NCBI GenBank assembly: GCA_023548195.1
Contig: JAJHZJ010000061.1
Span: 3,554,297 to 3,618,296 of the forward strand
Reading direction: 5' to 3'
DNA length: 64,000 nt
From: Bettongia penicillata ogilbyi
Lineage: Eukaryota; Chordata; Mammalia; Diprotodontia; Potoroidae
The notes beneath the pieces were generated by a model. The model was not told where the DNA came from, did no database searches, and was given only the letters and a program-made list of their open reading frames with translations. Of this stretch, positions 1 through 11,279 are shown one piece after another. How positions within the stretch are numbered: the first letter of the stretch is position 1; each line of letters starts with the position of its first letter. A program made the position numbers and the translations under genes.

Positions 1-129
1 AAGTAAAAAATATAGAGAGCTTGAGAAAAATGAAGACTGAAAAGACTTTTGAATTTGGTAATAAGAAATCTTTTGACAACTTTACAGTGACCAGGGTCAA
101 TAAAATGGTATTGAGACAGAACCCAAATT

Positions 130-400
130 GCTAGGATCTAGAGAGAGAGTGAGTGAGGAGGAAGTAGAGGTAGAAATTGCAGCCTACTCTTTCTAGAAGT
201 TTTATAATGGAGAGGAAGAAGGAAGAAAGAAGGAACAAGAGAAAAGGAAGGAGGATGAGGGAGAGTAAGAGAGAGGAAGAGAGGGAGAGAAATAGAGAAA
301 AAGAGAAAGAGAAAAAGAGAGAAGAGATGGAGGGAGAGAGAGAGAAGGAAAGAAAGAAAAAAGAAAGGGTGAGAGAGAGGGAGAGAGAGAATAATTTAAG
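130..400. repeat. purine-rich (GA/GAAA) low-complexity tract
   Basis: The + strand is nearly all purine here, built from GAGA, GGAA and AAAG runs. The open frame through it (177-407) translates to an Arg/Glu/Lys-only string, a composition artefact and not a gene. The tract could form triplex DNA. Confidence 0.85.
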
Positions 401-1260
401 TGAATAGAAGGATCAAGGGGAGGTTTTTAGTGTGTGTATTTAAAGGATAGAGGAGACCTGAGCATATTTGTTGTTGGAGGGAAAGATTAAAGAGGCACAG
501 GAGAGAAGTGATGATTGATGGATGAAGGTCATGGGAACCTTATGTTCTCAAAAGTATTAGCTAGTAGGGATGCCCAGGATTTATTTGGTCCTTTTATGTA
601 GATTTTTTGAACCTGTTTACTCCCTGTAAAACCTTTGTAGAACTTTCCACCTGCAGAAAATATTCAGTTCATATCCTCTAAGAATTCTTTATATATTTTT
701 GGGATTGTTTTACATTAAAAACCAGACAAGGAGTTGGTCTCACTGATATGTCTAAAGGTTAGCCCAGCTGAGGTGCCTTTAAGGCAACTCAATGGTGTGT
801 TGAATCAAGGAAGAAAAAAATGTCAAGGTAAACAAGAAGTTGTTCTGCATGGCTTGGAGAAGGCATGTAAGTGGGTGTGAACCAGAGTAGAGAGGAAGGA
901 AAGAGGATGGTATACTTATTGAAAGGACACTTTTCTTTTCTGACTTGGAACTATTTATCACACTTATGAACATAATCTCTCCAACCAGCTAAAGATTGCC
1001 TCTCATTTCATATATCCTGGTCTCTAATTGCTATATTCTTTCTCTCCCCCTTGCTTTCTCCAAAGAAAACAAGGAAGATGAGATAATCAAGGAGAATATT
1101 ATTTATGTACCTAATGCCAGAGAAAGCAACTTTAGGGGTAGTTGCAAATAGGAGGCTAATCTCAGACTTTGGTTGGTGAAAAGTTGAGTCAAATAAACAG
1201 AGTTTTGAACTAAAACAGGACAGTGGAATGGAATAAAAAAGGCAGTGACCTATCATACTC
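401..1260. other. unassigned intergenic sequence
   Basis: Only short chance open frames are present and I recognise no repeat family. AT-rich, few CpG. Confidence 0.5.
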
Positions 1261-1261
1261 G

Positions 1262-1385
1262 ATGATTAAATTTTCACCTTTTGGAAGAATGGAAAGGACC
1301 GTATACAGCATCCATTTTTAAAAATGTCATAAAAACACAAGCAACTACTTAACTATGTGTCTAATTTCTAATTCTTACAAAATTT
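1262..1385 (-). repeat. unnamed repeat, left arm of a dispersed inverted pair
   Basis: The reverse complement of about 1283-1380 matches 2766-2860 closely. Both share the core TTAGACACATAGTTAAGTAG and end in a CCATTCTTCC block. Family not recognised; it may belong to an old L1 3' UTR. Confidence 0.7.
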
Positions 1386-1621
1386 TTTTTTTCTGAGAGA
1401 ACTTCTTGTTATCTTATAACTAGAGAAAGACCTTGCCACCTTCAAAGGGTCTGAGGGAAATCCACCTGTCCCTCAAGTAGGAAAAAATTGTTTCTCCTTT
1501 CTGAGGAAAGAACTAGCCTCCCATTGGCCTCGCTTCTTCTAGTCTTCAAGCTACCTTATACAGAAATACCAGATTCCCCAATATTTGGATAAATCTGTGA
1601 TCTCAGGTTAGGAACTTTCTC

Positions 1622-2165
1622 TACTGATCAATCAATATTGATTATATGCCTACTTAATGCACTGGGGATACAAAGACAAAAATAAAACAGTTTTTGCTCG
1701 AGATTTACATTTCATTGAAGGATATTGTGTATTCATAAATAAGGTGATAACATTAATTTTTAGATTACATAGATACAAGAAGAAGTACAATAAATACAAA
1801 GTAAATTCTAGGCAATTTGGGGAAGGAGGGCACTAGGCGCTGGGTTGGGGGAATCAGAAATGATGTTATGTGGAAAGAGGTGCTTAAGCTGAGTCTTGAA
1901 AGGAATAAGGAATTCTAAGAAATAGACATGAGAAAGGTTTACATTCCAGACATGGGGTAGAGCTAGTACAAAGATATATTGATGGGACGTGAAGTGCCAT
2001 GTGTGAGGGACACCATGAACAACAGTTTAGCTGGACTGTGGAGTTCAGGAAGGGAAGTAACATGTAATGAGACTGGAAAGGTAGGTTGGAGTAAAGTTGT
2101 TAATCCTTTTAAACGACCAGCAGAGAAGGTTGTATTCCAGCCTAGAGCCAATGGATGCACATTGC
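1622..2165 (-). mobile_element. L2 LINE fragment, antisense
   Basis: The + strand reads the reverse complement of the L2 3' half: the end motif (sequence like TGCACTGGGGATACAAAGAC at 1660-1680), then the blocks equivalent to TCTTGAAGGAA (1894) and GCATTCCAGGCATGGGG (1940-1957). L2 is a CR1-clade LINE and this copy is long dead. The small open frames across 1963-2197 are L2 remnants. Confidence 0.8.
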
Positions 2166-2530
2166 AGCTCATGTATATTCCTTTTCCTCCTGTGTGATTC
2201 GTATTTGTGTTATTCCAAAATGCTCCATAAAAGATCCACTCAGTGAATAAAAGGCCTTTCTTGGATTCTTCTAATATTTCCTGTGGAGGTGATGAAGAAG
2301 ATGATATCAGCCTATGAATGAGAGATACTTTTCATGATACGACTCACATCTTTTTTTAATACTCAACAAATGATAACCAGAAGGATTTTATGTTCTATAT
2401 ACTAGCTAGACAATTCTTTCAGAGTGAATATTGGTCTAATGAAAAGAATCACTCATAAAAGCTGGCCAAAGCCCTTGACATGCTTTGATAAATATGTTTT
2501 CAATTCATAATTATAGTTTGTGCTTTATCT
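2166..2530. other. unassigned intergenic sequence
   Basis: No repeat family or coding signal recognised. Confidence 0.45.
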
Positions 2531-2745
2531 TTGCTTTTTAAAATTTTATTTATTTTATTCTGAACTCAAGAAATAAAACAAGCATTTCAAGAACATAGCA
2601 GAATATAAAAAAGATGAGTTCATGAAACTGCAAATCTATTATGCATAACTTGTTATTCCTTTTCAACATAAAATTATAATGTAACTTTACTTTTTCCCCT
2701 TTCTTTTCCATCCTCTCCCTCCCCTGCCCAAGAAATGGGTTGATA
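2531..2745 (-). mobile_element. L1 3' UTR fragment, antisense
   Basis: Starts with a T-rich tract (the reverse of a poly-A tail) and continues with the marsupial L1 3' UTR in antisense: the AAACTGCAAATCTATTATGC block at about 2627 and a pyrimidine-rich CCTCTCCCTCCCCTGCCC stretch. The piece at 3005-3165 comes from the same part of the family. Confidence 0.65.
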
Positions 2746-2765
2746 TAAGCCTAGTCCCTCAGAAT

Positions 2766-2870
2766 AATTTTATGAGAATTAGAAATTAGACACATAGTTA
2801 AGTAGCCGTTTATGTTTTTGTGAATGTTTTATATGGTCTTTTCCATTCTTCCAGAAGTTTCTACATTAAA
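2766..2870 (+). repeat. unnamed repeat, right arm of a dispersed inverted pair
   Basis: Partner of 1283-1380 in opposite orientation, separated by about 1.4 kb that includes the L2 and L1 fragments. The core of about 30 bp is nearly identical between arms. Confidence 0.7.
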
Positions 2871-2884
2871 AATATCTTGAAAAT

Positions 2885-3570
2885 TTGATAGAGCTCTGAG
2901 TTTAGAGGGAAGATCTGAGTTCAAATCCAGCCTCAAACACTTACTTGCTGTGTGACCTTAGGCAAGTAATTTAGCATCTGTCCGCCTCAGTTTCTTCATC
3001 TTTTAAAAATTTTATTTTAATTTGTGAAATAAAATAAACATTTTCATAACATGGTACAAAAAAAAGATGATTGCATAGGATGCTGAAGTCTGCTATGCAC
3101 AACTTGCTTTCCTTTCAAAGGTACAACAAAATTATGATGTAAATTTCTTTATTTTTTCTTCCCTTCCCTTTCATTGGATTGCAGATCAATTGGGGAATGG
3201 CTGAACAAGTTGAGGTTTATGATTGTGAAGGAATACTACTGTGCTATAAGAAATGATAAGCTCAGTAATCTTAGAGAAACATGGAAAAGCTTGTATGATA
3301 TAACAAAGAGTGTTGAATACAGTAACAGCAATTATTGCTTTAAGAATGAGTTGGAGCAAATAAATTATTTTGCCTATTATAAATACCCAAGTTAACTATA
3401 AAGGACATATGAAGAAAGATGCTATCTGAATTTAGTTTCATCATCTTTGAGATGAGGAAAGCACCTTCCCTCTCCCTGACCCATCCCCTCGGTTACTGTG
3501 AGAATAAAGTAAGATAATATTTATAAGGTTATTTGCTACCTTTAAAGTAATACACAAATACTATCATCAT
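2885..3570 (+). mobile_element. MIR/THER1-type SINE split by an L1
   Basis: The left half (2885-3003) has the SINE core: GAGTTCAAATCC, then TGTGTGACCTTAGGCAAG, then GCCTCAGTTTCTTCATC. The right half (3449-3570) continues with GAGATGAGG, ATAAAGTAAGATAATATTTATAAG and an ATC-rich tail. The intervening 3005-3433 is an L1 insertion bounded by a 15-bp duplication of this SINE. Confidence 0.85.
3005..3433 (-). mobile_element. L1 insertion with 5' inversion (twin priming)
   Basis: 3005-3165 is antisense L1 3' UTR beginning with a T-rich (poly-A) end. About 3170-3433 is sense-strand sequence from just upstream in the same element: GGGGAATGGCTGAACAAGTT, the GGAATACTACTGTGCTATAAG block, and the CTATAAAGGACATATGAAG block. 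The flanking duplications are AGTTTCTTCATCTTT (2989-3003) and AGTTTCATCATCTTT (3434-3448), one mismatch in 15. The short open frame at 3174-3395 is the remnant of the ORF2 end and 3' UTR. Confidence 0.85.
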
Positions 3571-3632
3571 CATCATCATCGTCATCGTCGTCGTCGTCAT
3601 CATGGTCGTCGTCATCATGGTCGTTGTCCATG
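3563..3632. repeat. trinucleotide repeat ATC/GTC with CpG interruptions
   Basis: Runs of CAT-CAT merge into CGT-CGT-CGT units, then CATGGTCGTCGTCATCATGG. It arises from the ATC-rich 3' tail of the SINE just upstream. The cluster of CpGs is unusual in this window. Confidence 0.85.
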
Positions 3633-4139
3633 GATTTCTTCTGCATATATTTAATTAATCCAGCAGCTCCGTGTGACTCATCTTCTTAAATGTTTTTGCT
3701 ACTTCCTCAAATAAAATACCAGGTATTGACATGATGCAGTTCAAATGCAATAGTGCCCTTCTTAGAACTGCCAAAACTAACTTGCTGTAGGAGTAATGGT
3801 ATCACTGTTCAATTTCATGACGATTTCTTTCCCTTCATTTAGCTTTGTTTACAAATATTCTTTATTTGATGTGGCATGGGTTATTCTCATGCCAAGCTTA
3901 TTTTCCTTTTCACTGTTTTGTAAGGTGATGGTGTTCAGAATCTTCTATAATTCTCCTCTGTAATGTTTTAGAAATGTGTTTTTTCTCTGGGGAGTGTTGC
4001 TGTGACTTGTTGTATAATTTGGATTTTGATCTTTCCTCTAACTAGTCAATGATCTGAATAGTATACTGTCAGCTGATTTGGAAATGACTTCATCAGTAGC
4101 CAGTTATTTCCATCCTTCCCTTCCCCCCATCTAGTTTCT
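3633..4139. other. unassigned intergenic sequence
   Basis: No recognised repeat or coding potential. Confidence 0.45.
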
Positions 4140-4337
4140 TCTAATTCTCTTTTATTGAAGAAAATATCAATCATATTGTACATGCATGTATATGTATGTA
4201 TGTGTGTATATCTGGATATGTCTATATATATATGTATATGTACATATTCATAAAGAATTTGACAAAATTGTCCTGAGTCAGCATCTATCCTGATACTAGA
4301 TGGCTTCAGAATGAAGATGGAAACAGGAGAGGATGGT

Positions 4338-4373
<36 letters not shown>

Positions 4374-4690
4374 ATACATATACAACTCTTTATTTGAAGA
4401 AATTATCATGAAAAATATAAAGAAAATTTTATGTATTATACTCACAATATGATATTTTCTTCAATAAAAGACTTTTATATATAGTTTATATTTCATATAT
4501 ACAGATATACAATATGATGAATATTTTCTTCAATAGAGTTATGCATATATATACACACACACACCATCCTCTCTTGTGCCCATCTTCATTTTGTAGCCAC
4601 ATTGTATCAGGATAGATGTTGATTTAATTGGAGTAAGTTTGTCAAATATTTTATAAAAGTTTTCCACTTCTTTCTCTTCATTATTATGTC
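4140..4690. repeat. complex inverted-repeat cluster with TG and TA microsatellites
   Basis: About 4240-4440 on the + strand matches the reverse complement of about 4480-4690: GCATCTATCCTGATAC, GATGAAGATGG-like, GGAGAGGATGGTGTGTGTG, then CTCTTTATTTGAAGAAA. A short motif close to TTATTGAAGAAAATATCATC occurs four times, twice in + (4154, 4389) and twice in - (4446, 4513). A (TG)n run lies at 4339-4371. The 109-residue frame on the - strand is a microsatellite translation. Confidence 0.8.
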
Positions 4691-4841
4691 GGCTTACAAG
4701 CTCTGCTTATCTTTGTGGTGATCTGTTTGCTTGTGCTCGTTTATCCTTAGTTGTCATTCTTGTTCCTTTTGGATGCTACGTTATTCATCATCATTGACTT
4801 TTGCATGTTACTTTAGAGTTTCCAAAACACATTATCTATGT

Positions 4842-5215
4842 CAATCAGCCAACAAGTAAGTAATGAAGTTGCTGCTACACGCCATGTGCCACACTTGGCG
4901 CTGGTGATACAAAGGCAGAAGGAAAACTGTAAGCTTAAATTCTATGGAGGAAAACAACATGTGCACCTATAAATGAGTACAAAATATATGGGAAGGATGT
5001 ATGAAGCGTTGAGGAGAGGGATCACTAACAGCCGGGGAGGTACAGGAAAGACTTTGCATAGGAGGTAACCTTGAGCTGAGCACTGAAGGAAACTTCCAAG
5101 AGGTAGAGGTGAGGAGGGAATGCATTCCAGGCCTGGGGAACTGCCCACACAAAGGCTGGGAGATGAAATACTGTGTTCAGGTAATAGCAACGAGGTTACT
5201 TGGACTAAGACGTAT
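4842..5215 (-). mobile_element. L2 LINE 3' fragment, antisense
   Basis: Antisense L2: the GGCGCTGGTGATACAAAGGC block at 4897-4916, a GGTACAGGAAAGACTTTGCATAGGAGG-like block near 5040, then GCATTCCAGGCCTGGGGAAC at 5121. All short frames here are shadows of this dead element. Confidence 0.8.
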
Positions 5216-7025
5216 GAGTGAATGCTTATGCAGAAGTCTGCCCTACCTGGATCACCTACATCTCATCCTTAAAAAGTTATGACCACAATGTCCGTTTTCC
5301 ACACAGTTGATTCACACAGCCATAGTTCCAGGATTCCTATGACCTCAAGTACACAGAGTAATGGAATGGGAAGAAGGAAAGAATGAGATGTAGCACTCAG
5401 AGATCTCATGGTGGGGAGGTGTACACAGTAGGGGATCTTTAACAATCTAATGGAGGAAGAGAGCACTCACAGAATGAAGCTGAAAAGGAGGGTGGGGCCA
5501 CCTGTCCAGGAGGGTGATGGAGTAAACCAAGAGAGTGCAGCCAGGTGGGAATAAAGAAATGTCTGTCCTGGGCTGTCTTCTTAAATGGAGGTTATGCTTC
5601 AATTCTCCCTCTGATGAGAGGCACAGAAGTTACTAATGAGATGTGTAATATTATTACAGTAATATTATAGGAAAGGTGAACAAAGGATCTCAGATCCTGG
5701 GGAAGATTAAAGATCTTTGTCTTTGAATGTGTGGAGATTTAAATGTGTAGACACATTTAAAGTGAGATGTAAACTAAATATGATATCAGGGAAAACTGTG
5801 GACACTGATTTTCAAGTATTAAAACCTATCAAAGTAAGAACAGAAAAATTTTTTAAAAAAATTTGGCTGGGTAAAAAAGTAATCCCACAATTTATGTGAA
5901 CTGCAGAACAGTTATACTTAATCATTTGGTAGCACAATAATCATTATGCAAATCATTAAATATACATTCTATTAATTTCATATGTTTGAGTGGATAACAG
6001 CTAGACTCTGCTTATGTATGCTCAGCCTTCAAAATTTGTAGTGTATGTACAGTGGTTAATAGCTTTTAAAAAATGGAAGAAACACTGAGCAGTACTATTA
6101 ATTTTGGCATTTAAGATAGCAATTCTACATTGTGACTTAAATGTTTTACATGTATATTTTTGTCTTCCTAGCCTTATGGTTAAATTCAAGTTTCTGACCT
6201 TATTTTCCTTTATCCTCATCAACATTTAGCATGTGGTGGGTGATCAATCAATAATATCTTGAAGTAATGAAATAAAAAAAACCTGGTAAGATACCTAACT
6301 ATTTATGCCAAGTTTCTGTTCTAATTCTGATGTCTTCACTAAATGTTAAAGTTGACCATATATTTTTAGAGTCAGAAATCACTCAGAGAAACATGGAGAG
6401 GTCATCTAATCCATTCTTCTATTTCCTGGCATAGTTATAGTTTTTAGCTATGTTGAGTTATTCACATTCAGACTTCATAAATGAAATGCTTTGAAAATGA
6501 GTCCCAAATTTCCTATAGGCAAATCAAGATGTCAAATGTGGACCCAGTAAAGAAAGAATTGAAAGCTTTGAATGTGGTTGCGTTTTTTTTTTTTTTTAAA
6601 GCATATCTAACTATTGTGGCAGTTTATTCCAAAAGGTCAGTTTGTTTCTTAATTACATATTTAAGGATATAATCAATGTTGGGCTCTTTAATTAGCCAAT
6701 TCAATTGTGCTTGATCTATAAAATTTAGACGCTGAAGTAAAAACAGGCTTGCATTGCTCATCAATTTGACTGAAAAATCCCATCTTTTCCTCTTGTGAGA
6801 TATAGAGTGGTTCTTCTAGGTAGTTCTAAGTGGTTTTACATAACAGAATTAATTTCTGCAAAAATTCAGATTTATGAGTTACAAATTATAATTAGCAAAA
6901 CAGGTTTCTCTTCCCTTATTTGGGCTAGCCATTTTAGGGAGTCAAATTTCTACCCAGAGTTATTTCATACTTCCATTTGGCCAGAATAGAATTTGCAAGT
7001 TTCTTGACATCTTGAAGGTTTCTTA
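5216..7025. other. unassigned intergenic sequence
   Basis: About 1.8 kb with no repeat family I can name. Contains one poly-T run near 6583. Open frames are all under 70 codons and show no protein-like character. Confidence 0.45.
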
Positions 7026-7027
7026 TT

Positions 7028-7195
7028 GATAGGATCATAGATTTAGTGCAGAAAAGGACCTTAAATGTTATAACCCAAATTCTTTGTTTTACAGAAGAGG
7101 AAATTGGGTTCCAGAAAGGTAAAGTGACCTCCCCAGGCCTCATAGCTAATAGGAAAGCTAAACTTTGTACCCAAGCCTAGAACTGTTTCCATCAC
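7028..7195 (-). mobile_element. MIR-type SINE, antisense
   Basis: Antisense MIR core: TTTTACAGAAGAGGAAATTG, GTAAAGTGACCTCCCCAGGC, then CATAGCTAATAGG. Confidence 0.7.
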
Positions 7196-8340
7196 ACTGT
7201 TTCTATCCACACCCCATCCTAAACAATGGAACATAAAGCCTTAATTCCCATGTTCCATGAATTTGAGAAAAGGATTTAAGTGTTATCTGATATATTATTA
7301 CAGGTAAATCAAGTTCAATAATAGAATATATCACTATGGAAGTTCTGTTGAAAATAAACAGTGATTATATAAAAGGATTTCTTTGCAGAAGCCATGGCTT
7401 GTATTTCAGAATGTCTGGTTCCCTACTTGACCAAAGAAACCCAAACTAATAAATGAATGAAAACCAAACAGAAGCTCTGTCCCTTCTGTAATCCTTTCTA
7501 TCAGGGCACTTTAGCGCAGGTAAGCCCGGATGCTTACTGTCAATATATGAAGGCAGACACCTGAAGGAAATATTCCATTCAAGAAGAGATTTAACCCTGA
7601 CAGTTCAAAGCTGCATTGATCTTTGGGAAGAGTGGGGCTCTGTCCTCAAATAACAGAGATATGCCCACATCTATGTGTACCCAGGGGGTGACCAGGAACA
7701 TCTAGAGAGAACATATTCAGGGCTCGTTGTGGAAAGGAGCACTATTTAACCTACATTCGGTGTGCTCCAAAGTGCTCTTTACACCCATCCTATGGGTGTT
7801 CAGTAAATGTTTGACTGCGATGAACAGTATTTTATTACTCACCCTTGAGTTGTTTGTTTTTTTTTTTTCAGGTCAATACCAACTTTCAGGATCCTTTGAG
7901 TAATAATGACAAAAAGACCATTTTGTTCAGTCACTTACTTAAACCAGTTCAAAAGGTCATGATCAGAGGCAGGCTAATTCCTCTGACTTCAGCAAATCTA
8001 AAAAGAAAGGCTATTTGAAATCACCCAGTTGGAAAAAATAAAATTAAAGCCCTAGAGATGGTATATGTGAGGTGAGTGATAACATTGCAGCAAATATACT
8101 CTCCTCGGCAGGTGGTCAACTCAATTCAGTAAATTCAGTAAAATCAGTTCATGAGATTCCATCATCAGTGAGGAGGGGAAAATTAAAGGAGAGGCATAGA
8201 CATATATCTGGTCTGAAAGAGCAAACATAATGTAATCTGGGAGAAAAAGTTAAACTTTTGTATTTCAAGGAATATTGTCATGCTTAAAAATGATCTCATA
8301 TGTCATTCATCTATTCTTAAAATTCCATCCTAGTCATTTT
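7196..8340. other. unassigned intergenic sequence
   Basis: No recognised repeat apart from a poly-T run near 7858. No coding evidence. Confidence 0.4.
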
Positions 8341-8344
8341 CTCT

Positions 8345-8505
8345 AGAGCAGAGCTAGCTGTCTCAGGAAAATCTGAGTTCAAATCCTACCTCAGACACTT
8401 AATAGCTATGTGACCCTGGGCTTTAGTTTTCTTTTCTGTAAAATAAAGGTTTAGACCTAATCTTGTCTATATTCCCTTCCAACTCTAAATCTTTGTTCCT
8501 GTTAT
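8345..8505 (+). mobile_element. MIR/THER1-type SINE
   Basis: TGAGTTCAAATCCTACCTCA, GCTATGTGACCCTGGGC, then the tail CCCTTCCAACTCTAAATCTTTG typical of marsupial MIR-related SINEs. Confidence 0.8.
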
Positions 8506-9075
8506 GTGCATGATAAATGGGATTGGTTTGCAAATTTCAAAGCCCTTCGTAAATGTCAACTATTAGGTTCCCATTCTCACAAAATTCTACCAATCCCATT
8601 TGAGTTGAGAACTCTCTCTTTCTAAATGATTCAACTCCTTTAACTTTTAAAATACTACTTTAGGTAATGTCTGAGGAAATGTATTAACCCTACAAATCTT
8701 CCTACAACTAATCATTTTTAGAGGAAGCTCTTAACTTCAATTAATTGAATAAGGAAGGTAGAAAACATTCTTTGAGACCTTCTCCATGAAGAATAGACCC
8801 TGTAGTTCTCTCTTTTGGCACCTGTAGAAAGCACACCAAGAGATCAAACCATTCCATCCCTCTGCCTCTAGATACAATTTCAGTCAGATCATCCCAGAAA
8901 AATATCTCCACAGAAAACTCTATAGCTTCCTTTGAAAATCTAGTCCACTGCCTCACAATCCTGAAATCAGGCAGTACTTTCTAATGATTGATTGATTGAA
9001 TAATCTCAAGATAAATTCAGGTATCCCATCCAACACTGACATGTGAAGGTGGTAGTAAAATATATAATAAAATCA
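8506..9075. other. unassigned intergenic sequence
   Basis: No repeat or gene signal recognised; the 71-codon frame on the - strand has no recognisable homology. Confidence 0.4.
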
Positions 9076-10060
9076 GATCAATCAATAAGTTTATTAAGCT
9101 AGAGACTGAGTTGGGTACCAGGGATGCAATGACAGAAATAAATGAAATAACACCCATTCTCAAGGAACTTACATTCTATTGTGGGGAAACAATATATTTA
9201 TATTTTTATGTATACATGTGCACACAAATATACATGTACCTATACACACATACACACAGATAGATATATGCAGAACTAATATAACATGAATGTAAAATAG
9301 TTTCAAAGAGAGTACCCTAACAGTAGAGGATATCAGGACACATTTGGGGAGGATGGTAGTACCTGAGTTATGTCTTGAAGGAAAAGAGGAATTCTATGAG
9401 TTGGGGACAAGGAAGAAGTATATTTCAGATGTGGTTTTTGGTTAGTGCTCATGATGGTGATGAGTGATGTGTGATGAAGACGTGGAAGGCTACTTTGATT
9501 GGATCATAGAATGTTGAAGGAGGAAGTAATGTATAATGATGTGGAAGGGTTGATTGGGGCCAGGTTGTGAAGGACTTTAAAAGCTAAACAGAAGAATCTA
9601 TCTGATGTCCTCTAGATAACAGGGAGGTACTGGAGTTTATTGAATAGGGACTCTGTCACTTGATTAGATTTGCACTTAAGGAAAATCACTTTGGCAATCT
9701 GTGTGGAAAATAGATTGGAATGCAATGTGGAGAAACAAAACAGAGAGAAGACATTTCATTAATCCAGGCAAGAGGTAATGAGGGTCTGAACGAAGGTAGT
9801 AGCAGTGTGAGAAATTCAGGGGAAAGGGCACATAACCAAGGACAAACAAAAGAGAAAGGCCATGAATTTATAAGATGGTTGGAAGATATAAAGAAATGAG
9901 ATTTTTGAAAATCTGCTAAAGATAACGAAAGATTTTTAAAAGTTACGGAGGAAACGAAAAATGAGGAAGAGAGATGTTGAGCTAGAAAAATGGAGATCAG
10001 ATGATTGTTAGATGGATTTTGAATTGATTGAAAGACTAAATACAAAAAGTGATTAATAGA
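9076..10060 (-). mobile_element. L2 LINE, long antisense fragment
   Basis: Reads L2 backwards for nearly 1 kb: 3' end (CCAGGGATGCAATGACAGAA at 9118), GGCCAGGTTGTGAAGGACTTTAAAAGC near 9560, AAAATCACTTTGGCAATCTG near 9681, and TTCATTAATCCAGGCAAGAGG near 9755. The last blocks are antisense of the reverse transcriptase C-terminal part. A TA/CA-rich microsatellite sits at 9190-9275. The 119-codon - strand frame (9686-10045) is the decayed ORF2. Confidence 0.8.
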
Positions 10061-10064
10061 TTAG

Positions 10065-10260
10065 TGCTAAATCAGACAGGGGTCTTCACCAGAGTTTCCT
10101 GATGTCTGTCTTTTGTCCCATTTAGAAAAAAAATGATCAGTAACTTGGACAAATGCATATACGGCATGCTGGTCAAATCTGGGGATGACTCATAGTTGGG
10201 AGGTAGAGCAAAGAAATTGGATACAATAACAAGGATAGATAAAAGTGAGATAGATGGATA
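10065..10260 (+). mobile_element. CR1/L3 LINE fragment, ORF2
   Basis: GGCATGCTGGTCAAATCTGG then GGGGATGACTCATAG is the degraded sense-strand Phe-Ala-Asp-Asp region of a CR1/L3 reverse transcriptase, where the intact family encodes an ADD motif followed by Thr-Lys. Stop codons and indels interrupt it. Confidence 0.65.
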
Positions 10261-10271
10261 AAATCTAATAA

Positions 10272-10625
10272 TTGTGAGCTAACAAGCACTTATTAAATAC
10301 TTCCTATGTGCCTGGCACTGTGTTAAACTATGGAGATACGAAGAAAAGTTTAAAAAGTCCCTACCCTCCAGGAGCCCACAGTCAAATAGGGAGTGGACCA
10401 GCAAACAATTATGTACAAGCAAGACATAGGGTGATTTGGAGATGATCTCAGAGAGAAAGCATTAACATTGAGGGGAGGTAGGGAAAGACTTTTTGAAGAA
10501 CAAGGGATTTTAGCTGAATAAATAAGAATGAGATGAATAAGATGAAATTTAGTGGGAATAAATGTGGTCATATTTCAGTTAAAAATTAATTGCACAAATA
10601 TTGAACTGAGTGCACAAAGGAAGCA
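10272..10625 (-). mobile_element. L2 LINE 3' fragment, antisense
   Basis: CACTTATTAAATACTTCCTA, GTGCCTGGCACTGTG, CCCTACCCTCCAGGAGCCCA, and TGATCTCAGAGAGAAAGCA are the L2 3' end in antisense. Confidence 0.85.
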
Positions 10626-10844
10626 CTTAATAAATGACTGTGAACTGGCTAACTATGTGACTAGACAGCAGTTATTATGAAAAAGACATGAAGATATTTT
10701 AGAAGCTTTTACATTTGCTCTGGTTTAAATAAGGAAAAAGACTTACTGATTTTTAGGCTTAAGGAATTAAAAGAACTACGGTATCCAGAATACATGATGT
10801 AATAGAATCCTGCTATGCTCTCTCCTGCTCTGATCACATTTGGA

Positions 10845-10925
10845 CTGTAAGGGGCAGTTTTAGCACCTGGTACAGTGTCTTACACATGACAGATGCTTGA
10901 TCAATGCTTATTGCGTTGAATTAAC
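10845..10925 (+). mobile_element. L2 LINE 3' end
   Basis: CACCTGGTACAGTGTCTTACACATGACAGATGCTTGATCAATG is a diverged copy of the L2 terminal motif. Confidence 0.65.
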
Positions 10926-10967
10926 TTCTAGGTAGCATATTAGGAAAGCCATTCACAAAATGCTAGA

Positions 10968-11225
10968 TGATGCAGGGGATAGAGTAGTGCTGGACCTGAT
11001 GGCAGGAAGACTCATCTTCCTGAGTTCAAATCTGGTCTCAGACACTTATTAGCTGTGTGATCCTGGGAAAGTCAGTTAACCTTGTTTGCCTCAGTTTCCT
11101 CATCTATAAAATGAGCTGAAGAAGGAAATGGTAAATCACTCCAGTATCTTTGCGAAGAAAACCTCAAATGGGGGCCCAATGAGTTGGACAGGACTGAAAT
11201 GACTGAACACCAATATCAACAAGAT
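10968..11225 (+). mobile_element. MAR1-type SINE (RTE-tailed)
   Basis: The 5' part is tRNA-like SINE (GAGTTCAAATCTGGTCTCAG, TAGCTGTGTGATCCTGGG, GTTTGCCTCAGTTTCCTCAT). The 3' part is the RTE-derived tail (GAAGAAGGAAATGGTAAATCACTCCAG, AAAACCTCAAATGGGG, GACTGAAATGACTGAAC). This tail lets RTE LINEs mobilise the SINE; an RTE fragment is at 56.3-57.5 kb. Confidence 0.9.
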
Positions 11226-11279
11226 GGACCCTGTGAAAGATGGATTAGACTTACCTTGCTTAACTAAAGTCAGAGGATA

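Noticed and set aside
177..407. 76-codon Arg/Glu/Lys-rich frame
   Set aside because: Direct translation of a purine microsatellite; no promoter, exon or family evidence.
3540..3640. Coding trinucleotide repeat
   Set aside because: It is the tail of a SINE and lies in no frame.
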